From the NCBI GenBank assembly GCA_963681505.1, contig OY811975.1, forward strand, positions 1,570,586 through 1,634,585: a stretch of 64,000 nt of DNA, in the 5' to 3' direction. The notes beneath the pieces were generated by a model. It was not told where the DNA came from, ran no database searches, and saw only the letters and a program-made list of their open reading frames with translations. Below, in pieces: positions 8,014 to 27,989 of this stretch. The position numbers and the translations under genes were made by a program. The stretch comes from Eunapius fragilis (Eukaryota; Porifera; Demospongiae; Spongillida; Spongillidae). Numbering within the stretch: the first letter of the stretch is position 1; each line of letters starts with the position of its first letter.

Positions 8014-9840
8014 CTTCTTTTTCCTCATCCTCATCTTCTTTTTCCTCATCCTCATCTTTTTCCTCATCTTCTTTTTCCTCATCTTCTTTTTCCTCATCTT
8101 TTTTCCCTCATCCTCATCTTTTTTTTCCCTTATCTTCTTTTTCCTCATCCTCATCTTCTTTCTCCCCCTCATGCACTCCGTTTTCATCATGCTCCTCTTC
8201 GTTTTCAACATCTTCCTTTTCTTTCTCCTCTTCATCCTTTTCTGTTTCCTCATCCTCCTCTTCATTTCCTTCATAATTCTGTTCTTTGTCTTTCGTCCCT
8301 TCCTCTGATTTTTCTTTGTTACAAGGCTTAAAAACGTTTTCATCAAGCTGTCCCCGAAAGTTGACATCTGGAACAAAAATTGCCCTCGGAGGTTGGCCAA
8401 ATACTAACTCGTATGGGGTTTGCTTGGTGGTGTCATGAACTTGAGTGTTCATTGTATCTGCAATGACATAAAACATAATAACATTTACAACATATAAAAA
8501 CATTGGATCACTTACACACAATATGTGGAAGCCATTGAGACCATGGTGGGATTGATCACCACATTCAACAACTTTGGCACTGATCATTCTCTCATGTGTG
8601 TAGTGTGCTTGTTCAACCAATCCTTGGGATTGGGGATGTCGCAGACGACCACTGATTAACTGCACATGACCTGGCCATGTAGAAACTACATCTTCAATGA
8701 GTTTGTTTACAAATTCTTTGCCATTATCACTGTGAATGATAGCAGGCAAGCCAAACACAGGGAAGACATAGTTGTGCAATGCTTTAACCACATGGTTTGC
8801 CTTCTTTTTTGCAAGAGGAAATGCAAAAATAAACTTTGACCAATGATCCACGATGTGTAATATCCAGTTGCATCCATTATGTGGCATATGCCTCATATCA
8901 ATCAGATCGATCTACAGATATTTATAAATATTTTGTACGCGTTAGCAAGCATGAATAGTGATTAAACCTACCTGGATACGAATAGCCCATATCAGCTATG
9001 ATTGGCCTTAAAGGGGCTTTAGTGTGCTGTGGTTTCCTTAAGCTGCATGTTGAACACAATTGAGCTTACATATTTTTCAACCACAACTCTTGGTATGTAT
9101 GAGTACAATGACTGGACCTACAGTGTATAAGGAGTGACATATACATGACTCAATTTAGCCTGTACATGTGCCGTAACGCACTTCAATTGCATGGAAATAC
9201 TACTTACCCTAGCATAGGTTTTTCTTGAACTAGCATGCAGACAATCTTTATCATGGATCTGTTTCAAAATGTGGTAGAATTCCTCCACTATAGCGACCCT
9301 TCTATAGCCTGTCATGATCGTGCGGTCACTAACGTTCTATATACCAACAAACCGGCCAGTAATCAACTACAGAAAAATGAATACTAACCCTGAACGAATT
9401 ACCTCCTTTTCCCCCTTGTCTTGGACAACCAATGCATCCCTTATTCCAGCTTCAGGCAAGTCCAGCAGTTGAAATCCACTTTTTTTAACAAGATGACGAA
9501 AGTTTCTATCCTCAATCGATAGAGGATTCTTTAAAAAGTGGGTGATCCGTTCTCCGAACCGTTGGTGAATTACAGCACTTCTTTCTTCTCTTAGCGTCTT
9601 TTGGAAAAGCAGCAAAAAGGTATTCTTCGAACGCATCCATCGGGCGTGTAACACGTGGATTAGAGAATGTGACACCTTGTTAGTGCATGAGCATGCGCAA
9701 GTCACCATCCGGTTACATAACCGGTCGTCCGGTTGTGTATCCGGTTGTCCGGTTGCATAACCGGTCAATTGCTGGGCATCCGTACGGAACGTCCATATAA
9801 GAGTTGTTGAATTCACTTCTGTATGTGTTGTTAACGACAT
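8014..9840 (-). pseudogene. KRBA2/SCAND3-type integrase (Ginger-like DDE), upstream part, decayed
   Basis: The minus strand reads 9840 (coding probably from about 9637) to 9397, then about 9340-9215, about 9115-8974 and about 8920-8014. The parts are an N-terminal region ending LDLPEAGIRDALVVQDKGEK, an H2C2-like zinc region (FYHILKQIHDKDCLHASSRKTYAR, its Cys pair CSTC further on), and an rve core with VDHWSKFIFAF, HSDNGKEFV and GRLRHPQSQGLVEQAH, giving the D,D,E residues. A Glu/Asp/Lys-rich tail follows. This layout matches animal KRBA2/SCAND3-type integrases derived from transposons. A reading-frame shift just before CSTC (about 9060) and another in the acidic tail (about 8114) mark it as decayed, and the retroelement at 379-8013 splits it. 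Confidence 0.7.
9700..9800 (-). repeat. CCGGTT-type minisatellite, short inverted copy
   Basis: Repeats of CCGGTTGyrTAACCGG type occur next to a segment reading, on the minus strand, TTCCGTACGGATGCCCA. The same combination appears on the plus strand at 37230-37455, so the two loci carry the same repeat in opposite orientation. Confidence 0.6.
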
Positions 9841-9895
9841 TCATGATACTGCAGGATTCCTATATGGAACCTACTCTCGTAAGTTCCGATACGAT
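9838..9895 (+). repeat. One arm of a palindromic MITE
   Basis: GACATTCATGATACTGCAGG and the following bases to about 9895 match one arm of the complete hairpin at 61564-61681. Only one arm is present, so this copy is truncated. Confidence 0.6.
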
Positions 9896-10089
9896 TTGTT
9901 GACAGACGTTTACATGTACATGTATTTCTTTACCACAGATCTCGTTTGATTCAAATACAATTTCACGAAGGCCTGTGCTAGTACTGGCAGATGGATACAA
10001 ATCGTGGTAATCGTGGTATACGTATAGCTTGATACCCTACCGGGCCTACCTTCCACCAAAACGCGAAGGTCGGGCTACAGCGGCCAACC

Positions 10090-10170
10090 TCAACTAGGCT
10101 ATAGGAACAAGGGAACGTTTGTACTTCCAAACGTACATAGTACAAATGTACGTCCCTCGTTCCTATAGTC
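10090..10170. repeat. Small hairpin at the left edge of duplication copy 1
   Basis: CTATAGGAACAAGGGAACG near 10099 pairs with CGTCCCTCGTTCCTATAG near 10150-10168. It ends exactly where homology to copy 2 begins (10171). Confidence 0.5.
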
Positions 10171-11099
10171 CAGTTGAAGTTCAATGTACGTCTGGCTAGC
10201 GAGACTATACATGTACGCCGACTTACTAGTAGGCGTGTGCGTAACTTGTTTTTCATTGATCAACTTGAATTGCCGTGTCACAACGCCGTTTGTTTGAAAT
10301 CCTAGCAAGCGTGTAGTTCTGCTTGTCACAAGCCTGTGCATGAATCTGAAAACTAAAGGATCAATTCCAAAATAATAGAAATTTTAATGGGTACGTGATG
10401 CTGCACGTTTGTAATCCTTTCTTTTGAGGTTGGCGTGACAGCAGAAAGAATGGAAGTTCCGATGACATCGCTGCTATGACCGAGCTTTCTGCTATGAGAT
10501 GTCTTCAAGACGAAATGCTGAGTGTTTTTAAACCGTTTGGCAAGGTGTGATGGAGAAGTTCTTAGAAGATCTGGTAAATGTGTGAAGTTAATAAATGGCC
10601 GGTGACAGATGGGTTGATACTTCTGTGTATAGGCAAATACTGTTAGAATGTGCTTTTGGGTAGATTGTCTATTTAAAATACGCGCATCTAACCTGAATAC
10701 AAAATCACGCGTAAAGTTTGTGATTGGTAAATGCTCACCATACGAAAAAGGATTCCTCTATACGAATGAGGACGGTTTTAACCAGCTCTCGTTATTAGGC
10801 TCGTGGACCGACCAACCAGCTACCTGCACCTCTTTTGTTTATACACTATGCATGGTAGATCTGTAATGATATGTAGTGGCCCTGTACTAGCTATTACGGG
10901 AACTGCGCCCATAGACCCGCGAGTGCACAAACCGCTTTGCAATGATAATAAATACCATCTCCTATAATCGAGACTGCATTTGCATTGTATACGTGTGCTT
11001 TGTATCCCAATAGGTACTTACTAATAGCTGCATTATCCAATCCAGGTAATCATATGAAATGGAAATAACACTTGATAAGCTGCTTGACAATGTTGGCAA

Positions 11100-12127
11100 G
11101 TCACTCACGTTTAGCGGGACAGCCAAGAGTCGGGTCACTTTGCTCTCAGTGGCAATCGAGCGATATCAAAAAGGAGAACAGTTTTGCGTTGTATCTGTGT
11201 CACAAGACGGTGTACTTTTAGAGAGCAAAAATACTCGTCCCCACCGTCCATACCCAGTCCCACCTAAAATTTCTCCTCCGTCGTCGTCGACTTCTTCTTC
11301 CTTCGGGATAGCCTAACTCACTACAGGAACGTTTTTAAAGCACGCCAAGTGTACCAATCGCTTCAGGATGTGTTTGCAGGTTATCTTCGGGGGTCTGTTA
11401 GATGCCTAACCGAATCGGGCAATTAACTAAAGCGAGTAGTTCCTTATTTGGTGTTGATCTATAAATAGCACATTACATCAGCTATCACAATGTTCACGAC
11501 GCACTTATGAAATAACCAATCAAAATCAAATTTGATGGTTTAATTAACTATGTAAATTTCAAGGACAATTCTGATTCCAGTCGAGCATCTAAAAGTGGAA
11601 AGATGCAGATGCTGCCAGATCTGCCAAACGAATGCATGTCAAGCGCGGTACCGAAAGGACCAACAAGATGACCACCCAAAGGTGTTGGATCGATAAATTA
11701 CGAGCATGCATGGTGGTATATAATGAAAGGAATTGTTTCCGTAATAGTTACAGCGGTAGATACTGCGTCTCTCTCCGTTTTATAGTAATATGCGCTGTTT
11801 GAAATGTGTGTACAACGCCAAAGTTGCTTACGTCAATTGGTCATGTATTGTGGTGCATGGTTTAAAACTGATAATAGCGTGAGATCAGTTTACTTTGGGT
11901 ACATTTATCCTAAGTATGTATTATACGGCTTCGCTTTTGCCAATGCTTTTAACCTTTATCACCTTTTGATCCTCAATGGAGGTAGTCTGGAACTAGTTAT
12001 TTTAATGGTACACCTCAACAAAATTGCAGATTCTAAAATGATTGTGCAAGTTGACATTTTTGCTACTAGATTCTATACGTTTCAAGAACTAAATACAACA
12101 CCAAATCCACCAGAAAAATTTAGGAAA
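11100..12127 (+). repeat. Foldback-family arm, single copy
   Basis: It runs from AGCGGGACAGCCAAGAGTCG to the hairpin MITE at 12128. It matches the arms of the giant palindrome at 60152-63012, 30914-31870 (reverse) and 38882-39903. Short ORFs on both strands of its first 250 bp arise from the same sequence, and I do not call them genes. Confidence 0.7.
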
Positions 12128-12415
12128 CAAGTAATAAAAACATACTCTATACGAGACGGTTGGTGGAATATAGGAATCAAAGGTGATGGTGGTGTAAAAA
12201 GCAAGGGAGCAAGGTTTCTGATTGAAAAGGGAAAATGAAATAGACCAATATTAGCATGCACATTTAAATATGACAGCATCATGTTGCTAATATAGGTCTA
12301 TTTTATTTTTCCTTTTCAATCAGAAACCTTGTTCCCTTGCTTTTTACACCACCATCACTTTTGATTCCTATATATTCCACCAACCTTCTCGTATAGAGAA
12401 TGTTTTTATTACTTG
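12128..12415. repeat. Hairpin MITE copy 1
   Basis: Near-complete inverted repeat with ends CAAGTAATAAAAACA...TGTTTTTATTACTTG and internal arms ATGAAATAGACC / GGTCTATTTTATTT. It sits at the outer end of a foldback arm. Six relatives occur in the window. Confidence 0.8.
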
Positions 12416-12439
12416 AATATTAGTTGCCAGCCTCTACCG

Positions 12440-12830
12440 TGGCCTTCAACATACATGCATCAGCTGTAACTGGTTCCCAAACTTTCGGCTTTGCCAACAT
12501 GTGCCTTAAGCCATCTAAGGTAGCCTTAACTAAATGTGACCGACCCAAAGACTGGAGCCCTGCTTAACCATGCGAGCATGCACTGCCTCCTCTACAGCAG
12601 CCATGGATTCTGTGGACTCACTGAGGTACTGCAAGTACAGCATCAGAAGAAGCTTCTGTACAGGTAAACTTGGTACTCTTCCTCTTGCATCTGCCCAGGT
12701 CTTCCAATGCTAGTAGGTAGTTACAATTTGGGATACTGTCTGCCCTGCTCCTCAGTAGTGCTTTGGCCAACCTTGGCAGCTCAGGGTCCTCCTGATTACT
12801 TAGCAGGGGCCACGCTCCCGATGTGAAGAC
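12440..12830 (-). pseudogene. DIRS-type tyrosine recombinase fragment (N-terminal core-binding region)
   Basis: The minus strand reads, in pieces and in two or three frames, AKALLRSRADS, then QYLSESTESMAAVEEAVHAR, then HLVKATLDGLRHMLAKPKV and EPVTAD. This is the pattern of the SAM-like DNA-binding domain of recombinases from DIRS-like retroelements. The catalytic R-H-R-Y half is absent, since the hairpin MITE and foldback arm begin where it should follow. A splice-acceptor-like TTTCTCTGTAG precedes the piece near 12834. Frameshifts and stops make it a pseudogene. A near-identical copy lies at 40200-40615 because of the duplication. Confidence 0.55.
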
Positions 12831-12834
12831 ACCT

Positions 12835-14130
12835 ACAGAGAAAATAGCATAGTGTGAACTGCATTATCCTTTGCCGCCACTGCACTTTAGCCATGTCACA
12901 GCCGCAGAGGCCTGACAAAGGCTGCGACACCAAGTACCAGCTAGGCAAGGACCTATAGCCCCATATATTGTTGCACAATAAAATAAACATTAGGGATATT
13001 GTTAAACAGGAGGAAGCTACTTCTACCTTCTCTGAAGAAATCGGAGACAGCGCTACCATCCCACCCATGGGTGTTACACCAATAACCCCGTCCCCCCCCC
13101 CCCCCCAAAAAAAAAAGAAAAACACCGCCACATAAGCTGACTATTCATATCGTTATTTCTCTTTATAGGACCATATATAGTATGCGTGACTATAAAAAAT
13201 TCTAATAGCGCACGCTTTTACAATTAAGGAATCTGACCGTTTAACGCGCGCTTCGAAATATTTCAACGTCATAATAAGGAATTGTGACATTCCTTAAATT
13301 ACGACGCTTATGGTAACAATCCCCTAGTTTTATATTATCTCCCCATCAGTACAGCATACATATACTGGTATACATGTACGTTGGTGTAACGTGTAATACA
13401 GTTTTCCCTTCTTCAAGTATCTTCCTCCCTTTCACACATTTTATTCCCTGTGTAAGCTTTTTTTTTTGACTAAGGTGATTCAGTTCTAGTTCCTGCTTCC
13501 ATTAAGAGATATGAAATTACTTACTAAGGGTTCTGATCTTCTTGTACTTATACTGCACTGCTTTGTGAAAAACATTAAGAAATAGCATATTTAAATGAAT
13601 GCAACGAATACCATAATCACTACTTCCATTAATTCACAGGGGGCTCAATAATAACCCAAGCCCCTGGACCCACCTTGTCTACAGCCTTGACACGTCTACC
13701 TGCTATGACATGCCTGCACGTCAATAGTGGATCTAGGGAGGAGGTTGAACCCCCCCCCCCCCCAACCTCTTCGATAATATTATTTATAGCAGACAATTGG
13801 GCAATCTGCGCCAAATAACCCCCCCTCCCCCCCCCCCCCCCCCTTCCTCTGCCACACCCCTTCGTACGTCCGCCCCTGCACATCTTAGTCCCAGCCGCTT
13901 TTATTTTTGTTTAACACAAAGAGAAGAATTTTATGAACTGTTATCTCATATCAGCTGATTTGGGACAGTGCAGCATATGTGTTGAGCCTATGTTGTGTTG
14001 GGGTATGGAGCGAGAGATACCACTATAATCAGGCCCAGAGGGGTTACTCTGACTAAAAAATTAGGTCATCAATTAATCGAGCAAAATTAACAGAAAACTG
14101 ATAATTAATCAAGTACTCTGATGAAAAGAT
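12835..14130. other. Intergenic region with C-homopolymers
   Basis: No gene is seen. Poly-C runs occur at about 13085-13107, 13750-13763 and 13818-13843. Open frames across them are compositional. The copy-2 equivalent differs mainly in run lengths. Confidence 0.6.
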
Positions 14131-14131
14131 C

Positions 14132-22678
<8,547 letters not shown>

Positions 22679-22728
22679 GGAGACAATGAAATAGTGATTT
22701 GTATAAAATAACTATAGCTGATATATAA

Positions 22729-22815
22729 AACTGTCTCAACCCCATCCGGAAATTTCGAATCCGGATTAGGAAATTTTTTAGTAGTATTACTAGTAATACT
22801 TCGAACATGACGATT
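22729..22815 (-). repeat. Short repeat upstream of GPCR copy 1
   Basis: CTGTCTCAAC...ATCCGGAAATTTC...TCCGGATTA...GAACATGACGA recurs at about 35546-35613. It lies about 50 bp upstream of the exon-1 ATG, so it may include promoter sequence or be the end of an unrecognised element. Confidence 0.45.
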
Positions 22816-22829
22816 GTTGGAGGTCCTAA

Positions 22830-24980
22830 CCATTTTATGTCCTAAACCGCGGTTTTGGCAAACTATAATATGGCCCTTGTAGCAATTTCTCTCAGCAGCG
22901 CCAACGAGAAGGGGACGATTGCGAGGGCGCGCATTAGCAATTGCTGGCCCGTTTTTGAAACGTCCGTCATATCACGCGTCCATAGAAATGTATGGAATAA
23001 AGTTCATTTACAATACCATAAATCAGGATATAGAGGTCCCATGATGGATATAATCACTCTGCCGGGCTGATGTAATTTTCAGCCCCTACTAATAGCTTCG
23101 TCATATAAGGATTAGTACTCCTCACTATTCTTCATGTTGCTCTGAATTGAAGATAGGAAGGAATTGTTTTCAACTCATTTCTGATGATACTAACATGATC
23201 AAGGCAACTTTCCAACAGGTTCTAATGCCCATATGCTTCATCCCATGGCTTCCTGCGACACTTTTGGTCCTAATTTAGGGTACCTATACCATGTAGTTGA
23301 AATCATTTTTAACTCTTAGAACGTCAATATGGATGACGTAGTTAATTGATTATTTGCCAGCAATGTTTTAATATATGGCTACCTGTTTATTCTCGCGGTT
23401 AACTTATAACTATGGTATAAATCGATTTTATGACGTTTGTTTTGGGGGATAGGTTGTACATGAACTAGGTTGAAAAAGAACGGTTGCCAAGACCAAGGTC
23501 AGGGATTCGAAGCCGTTCATCGAATACACTATGAAACAGACAATGAAAATACGATAGTGTTATCCCTGGTGTTTTTTCAAAAGTCCAGGTTCTTAAAAAG
23601 GCTTCGCTCTCTCATGTTTTAGTAGAACAAGCGGGTGCACCTGCAGCTATTAGTACTATCCCGCATTTCTTTCACTTAAATACTAACACCCCAGTCATAG
23701 CTCTATGCCCCTGAAGCTTTTTTTTGTGCACACAGTGAATAACCATGCGTTGAATTGCATAGTAGTTTTCTAAAGTAATACGATGCTGGCCAAAAATGTT
23801 TGGGCCCTCCCCCCACTACGGCCTTGCTAGGTTGTAAGCAATCGACAATGCAGCCTCTCTATACGTGCACACTTAATAAAAGGCCGGATACACGTTGATG
23901 TTCCAATAAATTACGCGGTAGGGGTACTACAAACGGATGCATAAAGATGATGCAGATTGTCAGACCTTCAAGCTGTGGCAAATGACTTTGTAAGCCATAA
24001 TTCAAGCCGCCACACTGTATTTGCATGGATGTTTAATGCATACTGCACAGAATGTACATTGTAGTGTCATACTTACCTATGCATCGTTTTATAATGACTG
24101 TGAATATTTTTAGCCCCTCAAAATTTTGTGATTGACTACTGGGGATACCAAAAAACATGGCCGCCGATCTTCCCGGGATGATACTGCAACCTCTCTATAT
24201 GTGCACTTGGCGGTGAAGGCAGGTGGCAATTATAGTACGTGCACTTGAATTGGAGGTCTACGAGTTAAAAATTAAAAACCACACGAGCGGGTGACAATAG
24301 ATTACGGCGTTCAGTTCTGGCCACGCAGAAAGCAACGAACTCGACTGCACGCAAATTTGATATGTTTTGATTTGTTGGGTATATGAATGCATGTTTTTGG
24401 ATCGATACGTACATGTAGGAGCTATAGTTTGATTGGTTGCTGATACAGAGTTAATACTAGGCCGTTTGAAGTTTATACGGTCTGTCAAACGCAGAGTACA
24501 GTAGTCCTAGGTCTACCCGATGGACATTACGCATGGACGTAACTACGTGTGTTTTCAGAAAAGCTTAAGTCTAATATAAGTGTATGTGTAATACCGCTTT
24601 AGACCTATACAATAATAAAGATTATTGGCTGCATGTGTATAACCTTTTATTCGACCACGTGACAGCTGGATCCAGGTTGGGAAGCTGTTGCTACTTTTCC
24701 ATATGCGTGCGTGCATATCCACATTATAGTAGTATATGCCCTCGTTCTACATAGAATCTGAAGCCGACACTTACAAAGGTATACGTGACAGGGACGAGCC
24801 GTATATGGGCAGTGCCCTGTGTGAGGAGGCGATTTTTTAAATATACAAATCTGGCTGTGTTCCCTCGGCAGTGGCGGATGTAGGTAGGCTAGCGCGCGAT
24901 CTCCATGTCAGTTTCATCTATGAGCTGACAGCGACCCTTAGCCTAGCTATTAGCTGGAAGCTGTTATCTATGTCAACACC
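22830..24980. other. Intergenic, no gene recognised
   Basis: AT-rich, with only short frames and no similarity I can name. Two related words (CAACCTCTCTATATGTGCAC near 24187 and a variant near 23851) suggest a degraded repeat. Confidence 0.5.
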
Positions 24981-24989
24981 TCCCGTACT

Positions 24990-25190
24990 AAAATGTCTCC
25001 CGTGATCCTGCACGTCACTATGCCAAATGCCCTCATCCCAGGCCAGGTATGTGGGTGCACTTCCCTTTTGTACCTCCTCTCAGGTATGTGTGTGTACTTC
25101 CATTTAGTACCTTATCACTGATGTGTGTGTGTTGTGTGTGTATGTGTGTGCACTTCCCCTTAATACCTACTTCACAGCCTGAACTTGTAC
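24990..25190 (+). repeat. Degenerate GT-rich minisatellite
   Basis: Three or four imperfect units of the form GTATGTGTGTGCACTTCCCTTTAG-TACCT. Confidence 0.55.
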
Positions 25191-25494
25191 TGTACTGTAG
25201 TTGGCCATATTATAGTACCTTAATTATGATTATGATTATTTACATATCTTGTGCAACCATAAGTTCAATTATTGCACTGTTGTTTTTCCTCTCTCCTCCT
25301 CCACCTCTTTTTCCTCCCCACCTCCTCCTCCCCCCTTTCTACATTTGTACCCATCCTCACACTTCTCCCTCTCCTGCCCCAATGATGTGTGGTCTGTGAG
25401 CCCATCACTGTTGCCATGGCAGCTCCATGGGGGATAGGGGCACAGCTCCTGTCCTCTGCAGTACGAAGTTTATTAATTGCCATCATTTGGAGGT

Positions 25495-25665
25495 ATGTCT
25501 CCACTGGCCCTACATGTTTATGTGTCCATTGTTCCTACACGTATGAATCCATTGGTCCTACACGTAGGTGTACATTGGCCCTATACATATGTGTACATTG
25601 GCCCTACATGGTCCTACAAGTATCTGTCTATTGGTCCTACATGTATGTGTCCATTGGCCATCGTA
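25495..25665 (+). repeat. Minisatellite of about 22-25 bp units
   Basis: About seven imperfect copies of CCATTGGTCCTACACGTATG-like units. They produce open frames in several phases, which I do not treat as genes. Confidence 0.75.
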
Positions 25666-26274
25666 CATGACTGCCTGGTATGGACCAACGACTGGACCCA
25701 TCATACAGAACAATGTGTTGTACCTAATGGACTGTGCCAGTCACCCTTCCAATGTGCACCATGCAAGAAAACAACTCAAATGGAAAGCTTTGTGTGGTCA
25801 TCATTTAATGCTTGCTACAGACTGTAAAGTTGTGCAGTGGCGTTTTGTGTGGTGCTGACAAAAGTTTTCATGTTAATTTATCAAATGTGGACAGTTGAAG
25901 AAGGGCTGGTAGATGATGTCTGAAACTCACAGGTCTTTGTGGTTTCATAAGTACGGCCTATTTAATTAGGAGGGGTGGTGTGCAGAAGAATTGTTATTAG
26001 TTGTGGGTTTTGTGTAAACTTTTCAAGGGAAAGAGGTCACACAAATGATTGCAGGATTGTAGTACATGTTTTTATGTCACCAGCATCTTTGCCATTGCGT
26101 ATGTGAGTGATGATTGCCAGCCATCATGCCATCAATCACCATGGCATCCTGTTTTGTGCTACTGGCTATTGAACAGTGCTTAGTAAGCAACATTACAAAG
26201 ACATGCACATGTACATGTATGTGATCTACATATAACCATGTTTCAAAGCAGGTAAAGCAGGAAAGCAGGCTTTG

Positions 26275-26354
26275 GGTAGTGTGTAGTCGGGCGGGCCCTA
26301 CCACCGCGTTTGCCGGCAAACGCGGTGGTAGGGCCCGCCCGACTAGGTAGTGTG
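26275..26354. mobile_element. 62-bp perfect palindrome with flanking 9-bp direct repeats
   Basis: 26284-26345 is a perfect inverted repeat with 31-bp arms and no loop, starting TAGTCGGGCGGGCCCTACCA. It is flanked on both sides by GGTAGTGTG (26275-26283 and 26346-26354). A related motif (GCCCGACCAAACGCGGTAGT) occurs at about 48398, and a weaker one at about 21760. It looks like an ultra-short hairpin insertion. Confidence 0.65.
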
Positions 26355-26733
26355 TATATGCATACATGTGATGCGATAGCAAAACCACTCATGTGAGTGC
26401 AGCCATTCCTATTCTCAACACCAACAACCTTTATCTATGGTCGGAGTCTTTGTATATGCTTGGAGTCAGCCCTGGATCCAGGATTTGGCTATGGGGGCGG
26501 CACAGTGACAATGAAAATATGCGACTGAACCATGGCAGATCCAGAAAGGAGAGGTCGGAGCAGCAGAGACACCAAAGGGGGATGTGTCCGCTAGTGTCTG
26601 CGTAGGAATTAAATAAAGTTGTCTGCACACTTTCATGAAAAAACCGATGGCCTTTCCTAACTTCGCTGAAATGCAGAATTACAATTAATTTATAACCAGG
26701 CGAAAATAATAATATTTTTTAAAAATTAATTAG

Positions 26734-27715
26734 CTATTTTAAGTTAAGGTAGAGAACAGGTCGAAAGATGCCTGTGATTTGGCAGGGACTTGTGAATTGT
26801 ACGCCTAGCTGCGACTTGTGCAAGAAAAAACGAAGCCTATCTCTAGCCCCATAGGAATCAACTGCTAGAGGGGTTGAGACCCACCCTAGAGCTGAACACT
26901 TTTCATCATTGGCCTGGTGTTTCCTGCTCTCCGTTGCCTCAAGGACTGCACCATCCGTTGCTCCCGCTTCAGCTAAAGTTGAAGGATTTAGCGGTGAGAC
27001 AACGGAGATGTCCAGGGCAACGGGCCTCCCAAGGTTCCAATTCACCAGAATATTGGCAGGTCGTGACTGCGAATGGTCGGGAAAGAGTCCAGCGCCTGCT
27101 TCAACTTGGACAGAAGCATGCGCACGGTGAAGGAAGTGCACTACAGTGTCCCTGAGTGCAGCATTATTGCGTAATATAATATCACCCCCACATTTGCGTG
27201 GTGTCCAAGAGGGTCCAGGCTGTGGGCAGGGCAGAAGGCACACTGAGAGCCCTGGGAGGTATCTAGGCCCAGCCACCACTTGACAGCTACCTTGAATTCA
27301 ATTGGGTCACGATGTAGACCTTGGGATGTGGAAGGAATAACTGATAGCCAGGATGTGGCATGAGGGGCTGAAATTGATAGCAGCCTATAGCCTTGTTAGC
27401 AGGAGAGGATTGATCAAAAAGGTTTTGAAAACAATGGTCATTCACTTTTGAAGACAGAAGCTTCTGACTGACATGTGAGGAGATAAAGGAATTGACAGAA
27501 AGTTTCTCGATTGGAGAAACATGAGAATAGAAGTGGTCCAAGGCATTTGTGAGGTGTATGCCTTCAGAATCAACAACACCAGAGGAACAGACAGAAGCGA
27601 TATACGCTGAGCTTGAGTGAAGGGACAGTGAGCGCAAACCTAGACCACCACTGTTGAGGCCAAGCTGGGCCCGACACCATGCCTCATCAGAAGTAGCAAA
27701 ACCTATACAATCCAT
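26734..27715 (-). pseudogene. Non-LTR-like retroelement, C-terminal fragment
   Basis: The minus strand reads LNSGGLGLRSLSLHSSSAYIASV, then WWLGLDTSQGSQCAFCPAHSLDPLGHH, then, after a frame change near 27200, RPANILVNWNLGRPVALDIS and HQANDEKCSALGW. It is collinear with 33705-34843. The CxxC...HH cluster followed by R-P-(x)-D-like residues recalls the C-terminal zinc and restriction-like endonuclease part of some non-LTR elements, but class assignment is tentative. Frameshift and deletion make it non-functional. Confidence 0.55.
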
Positions 27716-27989
27716 GAAACAGTGGTATTCTAATAACGTGGTAAATCTCTAAAGTGTCCGTGGAGTATAACGTTGAAATCAGTATTTTTTGTATCACAAT
27801 TGAGTTACAAACTGATGTCACTAAGTCATTTTTGTCGTGAATGTGACTTAACCATTTGCAATTGACATCGAAATGGTGTCTGGGCCTATTTTCGCATCTA
27901 TAAAAAGCGATTAGTCTGACGTAGTTCCTCTTTGAAGAGTCTTTATCAGTTGAATTAACAGGAGTGACACATACTCTTTTCACTCATTG

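Noticed and set aside
7974..8308. Ser/Phe-rich plus-strand frames
   Set aside because: They are shadows of the acidic Glu/Asp/Lys tail of the minus-strand integrase gene.
10648..10866. 72-aa ORF conserved in both duplication copies (38431-38649)
   Set aside because: About five of six differences between the copies change the amino acid, which does not look like coding constraint. No family recognised.
11059..11316. 85-aa ORF in the foldback arm, and the opposite-strand 63-66-aa ORFs seen in every copy
   Set aside because: Both strands are open over the same repeat, the frames differ between copies and the segment is part of a palindromic element. A gene is not supported.
12796..13131. 111-aa minus-strand ORF ending in a Gly/Phe run
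   Set aside because: It depends on a C/A homopolymer that differs in copy 2, and no protein similarity is seen.
23480..23560. Possible tRNA or Pol III element (GGGATTCGAAGCC)
   Set aside because: No matching acceptor or anticodon stem and no A box at the right distance.
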